Part shown: positions 6,122-8,485 of the stretch, piece after piece
Position numbering within the stretch: the first letter of the stretch is position 1
Layout: every line of letters starts with the position of its first letter
NCBI GenBank assembly: GCA_003532515.1
Contig: DOEX01000124.1
Coordinates: 8,111 to 16,595 of the forward strand
Length of the DNA: 8,485 nucleotides
Reading direction: 5' to 3'
Source of the DNA: Anaerolineaceae bacterium
GTDB taxonomy: Bacteria > Chloroflexota > Anaerolineae > Anaerolineales > Anaerolineaceae
The notes under the pieces: model-generated
Told to the model about the DNA's origin: nothing
What the model saw: the letters and a program-made list of their open reading frames with translations, nothing else
The model's database searches: none
Made by a program: the position numbers and the translations under genes

Positions 6122-6307
6122 CTAGCGATACGCTTTGGTCAGGGTTTTGATGCAGCGTGCGCAAAGTACTTTGCGAACTTTCCTACCGCCTTCTGTTACG
6201 GAAACCCGCTGCAGGTTGGGGCGGAACTTTCGTCGGGTTGCGACGAGTGAGTGACTGCGATTGTGACCGAAGGTGGTGGTTTTTCCACACTGACTGCACT
6301 TTGCCAT
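6122..6307 (-). CDS. rpmB: 50S ribosomal protein L28, zinc-binding (C+) form
   Basis: This 61-aa protein is a small structural part of the large ribosomal subunit. It begins MAKCSQCGKTTTFGHNRSHS, the usual L28 start, and contains RRKFRPNLQRV (25-35), the conserved RNA-binding core. Two Cys pairs, C4/C7 and C49/C52, form the four-cysteine zinc site of the C+ form; bacteria short of zinc often use a second, Cys-free copy, which is not seen here. The ATG at 6307 has GAAAGG (6315-6320) 7 nt upstream. The gene is transcribed against both neighbours, convergent with rpe and divergent from the Asp23-family gene. As I recall, the divergent rpmB-yloU arrangement is also found in Firmicutes. Confidence 0.97.
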   Translation of the reverse strand: MAKCSQCGKTTTFGHNRSHSLVATRRKFRPNLQRVSVTEGGRKVRKVLCARCIKTLTKAYR

Positions 6308-6324
6308 CTCAATACCTTTCTTGC

Positions 6325-6330
6325 ATTATA
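6325..6330 (-). promoter_or_regulatory. Likely -10 box for rpmB
   Basis: On the minus strand this is TATAAT, 17 nt before the rpmB ATG, which predicts a leader of only about 11 nt that just retains AAGG of the Shine-Dalgarno. No good -35 is visible at 16-18 bp (AATGGT at 6348-6353 is the closest). The surrounding ATTATAAT (6325-6332) is its own reverse complement, so it could also serve the plus-strand gene at 6428. The rest of the 120-bp gap holds an imperfect palindrome TTGCACGCGCAA (6353-6364) and no clear plus-strand promoter. Confidence 0.45.
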
Positions 6331-6427
6331 ATATCGTCTGTCGCGTAACCATTTGCACGCGCAAGCGTTTATATTACCAGAGATTTTTGAAATAATCAAG
6401 GTGAATCTCGGAGAAAGAGCTTAGAAG

Positions 6428-6784
6428 ATGACAACACAAGAAAATCCACTTGGGAGTATTTACATTCTCTCACAAGCCATTCGTACCGTTGCCCGTAATG
6501 CCGCTTTGCAATCTTACGGTGTGATTAGCCTGTTGCCAGGAAATATCGGTGAGTCGGTAACCAGGTTCTTCAATAAGGATGCGGATTTTGGCGTTATCGT
6601 GAAGACCGAAGAAGATGGTATTAGCCTGGAACTAAATCTGGTGATCGAATATGGGCTCCGTATTAAGACAGTTACTGATTCAGTAGCTGAGAGTGTCAAA
6701 TATGCTGTAGAGAAAACGATGGCGGTTCCGGTCAAGCGCGTGGATGTCCATGTGCGGGGGCTGAGAGTTAGTAATCCGGATTAA
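6428..6784 (+). CDS. Asp23/Gls24 family (DUF322) envelope stress protein, YloU-like
   Basis: The 118-aa soluble protein has the features of the Asp23/Gls24 family: an N-terminal GSIYILSQAIRTVARNAALQSYGVISL (9-35) matching the family's start around a helix and a G-V/I, a middle strand pair (ISLELNLVIEYGLRI, 65-79), and the ending VPVKRVDVHVRGLRV (100-114). Family members are membrane-associated through partners or are cell envelope stress proteins; the biochemical function is poorly known. No membrane segment is seen. The start at 6428 is the only good ATG; GGAG at 6410-6413 is rather far (14 nt), while closer purines (AGAAG) are weak. It is followed 16 nt later by the fakA-like gene, so the two form an operon. 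This pairing is widely conserved (yloU-yloV in B. subtilis). Confidence 0.88.
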   Translation: MTTQENPLGSIYILSQAIRTVARNAALQSYGVISLLPGNIGESVTRFFNKDADFGVIVKTEEDGISLELNLVIEYGLRIKTVTDSVAESVKYAVEKTMAVPVKRVDVHVRGLRVSNPD

Positions 6785-6800
6785 CTTGCCCAGGTGAATA

Positions 6801-8483
6801 ATGAATCAAAATAAATATGTCCTTCCCGATGAAAAGGAGCGGCACCTGTTGCTCCAGTCACCAATAAATGGTGACGGTTTGATGCTATTGTTTGAAGCTG
6901 GTCTTATCTGGCTGACAACCAACCAGGCATACGTCAATTCTTTGAATGTCTTCCCGGTTCCCGATGGAGACACAGGCACCAACATGGTTTTGACCATGCA
7001 GGCAGCATTCAACGAAGCTGACCAGATCCGCTCGAAAAATGCAGGGGAAACCGCCAGAGCCTTTGCCCAGGGAGCCCTTATGGGCGCCCGCGGTAATTCC
7101 GGTGTGATCCTTTCCCAGATCTGGCGCGGTTTTTCACGTGCACTGGACCATTACGAAACCATGGGTCCCGATCTGCTGATGCGTGCCATGCAGGAAGCCC
7201 GCAACACGGCCTACAAAGGTGTGGTCAAACCGGTTGAGGGCACGATTCTGACAGTCGTCAAAGATATGACCAGTGCTGCTGAAGAAGCGGTCAATACTGA
7301 GGCAAGCCTGAGCGACATGCTTCTGGCGATCGTTGAGGCAGGTGACGTGAGCGTCAAAAACACGCCAGAATTACTGCCTGTATTGAAGCAAGCCGGTGTG
7401 GTCGATTCGGGTGGAACGGGTCTGTTTTATATTTTTGAAGGTATGGTGCGGTTGCTGCAAGGGGAGTCATTGGATGCCAGTGGAGCGATCTTAAAACCTT
7501 TGGCGGAATTGGACCTTGCCAATGCCATGGAAACCGTGGAGGAAGGGCAGGATTACGAGGTTGTGATCGACTTTGCACCACATCCTGGCTTTGCCCTTGA
7601 GAAATATTACGAAGACCTGGCGCAAATCGGAACCAGCATCCAGGTTGGTGAAGGCGACGGCATCTTCCGTATGCACATCCACACCGAGTTGGCAAAACGC
7701 TATGAACCAATCAGCTATACAGAAACCCAGGGCGTGGTCAAAAAGATCATGATGGAAAATTTGCAGGATCAAATGGATAGCCGTCAAACGGAAGAACTGG
7801 AACTGAGCCTGACACCTGTCAACCCTGGTGAGATTGCTGTTGTGGCGGTATCTCCTGGCAAAGGCTTATCCTCGATATTTGCCAGTTTAGGTGTTGCAGC
7901 GATCGTTGAGGGCGGACAGACAATGAACCCCAGCGTACAGGAACTGGTGGCAGCGTTTGAAAACTTGCCCACCGACAAAGTCATTATTTTGCCAAATAAC
8001 AAGAACATCATCCTGGCTGCCCAAAATGCTTCCAAGGTCAGTGTCAAACAAATTGCCATTATTCCAACCCGAAATGCTCCCCAGGGCTTTGCTGCCATGC
8101 TCAGGCTTAACCCGGAAGGCAGCCTGGAAGAAAACGAAGATTCCATGAAGGAAGCCATTCAGGAAGTGCATACGGGTGACATCACCATTTCGACCCGATC
8201 TGTTGAGATCGACGGTGTCGAAGTGGAAAAAGGCGAGGTCATTGCCTTATACGACGGGCAACTGGTTTCTTCTGCGCCAACGATAGAAGGCGCTATTGAA
8301 AAGCTGCTCGAAAAAGCGAATATGGACGAGGTGGAACGGGTCACTTTCTTCTATGGTGAAGACCTCAACCAAACTCAGGCGAACCAGCTTGCTGATGTGA
8401 TACGCAAAGACTACCCGGAAGTCGAACTCGAAATCCACAACGGCGGTCAACCTCATTACCAATTGATTATCGCGTTTGAGTAA
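6801..8483 (+). CDS. fakA: Fatty acid kinase subunit FakA-like (DAK2 domain, YloV family)
   Basis: FakA is the ATP-binding subunit that phosphorylates fatty acids held by a DegV-family FakB partner, feeding exogenous fatty acids to phospholipid synthesis. The 560-aa length matches the family (about 550) and the gene is complete, ending 2 nt before the window edge. The N-terminal DAK2 domain (about 24-222) has NVFPVPDGDTGTNM (49-62; nucleotide/Mg ligands expected at D55, D57, N61), GARGNSGVILSQ (95-106) and VDSGGTGL (201-208). The middle domain (about 250-325) has FRMHIHTE with H292 and H294, but the YCTEF-like cysteine of many FakA proteins is replaced by DYEVVIDF (251-258). The C-terminal domain (about 345-560) includes ILPNNKNIILAA (396-407), typical of the family. 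The ATG at 6801 has AGG 6 nt upstream. No FakB gene is within the window. Confidence 0.93.
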   Translation: MNQNKYVLPDEKERHLLLQSPINGDGLMLLFEAGLIWLTTNQAYVNSLNVFPVPDGDTGTNMVLTMQAAFNEADQIRSKNAGETARAFAQGALMGARGNSGVILSQIWRGFSRALDHYETMGPDLLMRAMQEARNTAYKGVVKPVEGTILTVVKDMTSAAEEAVNTEASLSDMLLAIVEAGDVSVKNTPELLPVLKQAGVVDSGGTGLFYIFEGMVRLLQGESLDASGAILKPLAELDLANAMETVEEGQDYEVVIDFAPHPGFALEKYYEDLAQIGTSIQVGEGDGIFRMHIHTELAKRYEPISYTETQGVVKKIMMENLQDQMDSRQTEELELSLTPVNPGEIAVVAVSPGKGLSSIFASLGVAAIVEGGQTMNPSVQELVAAFENLPTDKVIILPNNKNIILAAQNASKVSVKQIAIIPTRNAPQGFAAMLRLNPEGSLEENEDSMKEAIQEVHTGDITISTRSVEIDGVEVEKGEVIALYDGQLVSSAPTIEGAIEKLLEKANMDEVERVTFFYGEDLNQTQANQLADVIRKDYPEVELEIHNGGQPHYQLIIAFE

Positions 8484-8485
8484 GC

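Noticed and set aside
7354..8171. Several minus-strand open frames of 94-124 codons inside the fakA-like gene
   Set aside because: All are antisense to continuous, conserved FakA coding sequence and show no motif or ribosome binding site.
1..8485. Search for a defence, mobile or biosynthetic system
   Set aside because: Every gene fits a core chromosomal family, intergenic gaps are 150 bp or less, and there are no integrase, transposase, repeat-spacer or tRNA signals.

Overview
The window is a compact, gene-dense stretch of a bacterial chromosome with about 50% GC. Two core-function blocks diverge from a short shared control region at about 4030-4230. I found no tRNA, rRNA, CRISPR array, transposase or prophage gene. 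The best guess, from memory and inference only, is a Chloroflexota bacterium of the Anaerolineae type. The reasons are the 'HCDVKP' variant in the kinase, the kinase-rpe-rpmB-yloU-fakA order that otherwise recalls Firmicutes, and a dcw cluster in which ftsI is followed by a MurF-like gene.

Left block, minus strand, reading 4078 down to 1: a strong promoter, MraZ-type operator repeats, then mraZ, rsmH, an ftsL-like gene, ftsI and the start of a murF-like ligase gene. This is the head of the division and cell wall (dcw) cluster. Most joints are very tight: the mraZ stop overlaps the rsmH start (TGATG) and the ftsL stop overlaps the ftsI start (ATGA). The genes are therefore very likely one operon, autoregulated by MraZ. 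The products are a transcription regulator, a 16S rRNA methyltransferase, a small membrane division protein, the septal transpeptidase and a cytoplasmic peptidoglycan precursor ligase.

Right block, plus strand: a Hanks-type Ser/Thr kinase with one C-terminal membrane anchor and no sensor domain, then rpe 9 nt later. Next come a bidirectional terminator hairpin and rpmB on the opposite strand. A divergent intergenic region then leads to an Asp23/Gls24-family gene (yloU-like) and a complete fakA/yloV-like fatty acid kinase gene. This order matches the B. subtilis prkC-rpe-rpmB-yloU-fakA neighbourhood, without the phosphatase, rsgA, thiN and spoVM genes.

I do not see an undescribed multi-gene system here. 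The most interesting signals are regulatory. One is a 10-bp-phased set of four pentamers just downstream of a near-consensus mraZ promoter. Another is a perfect 8-bp hairpin in the mraZ leader. The third is a 33-bp imperfect palindrome that spans the -10 box and start codon of the kinase, whose mRNA would be leaderless.
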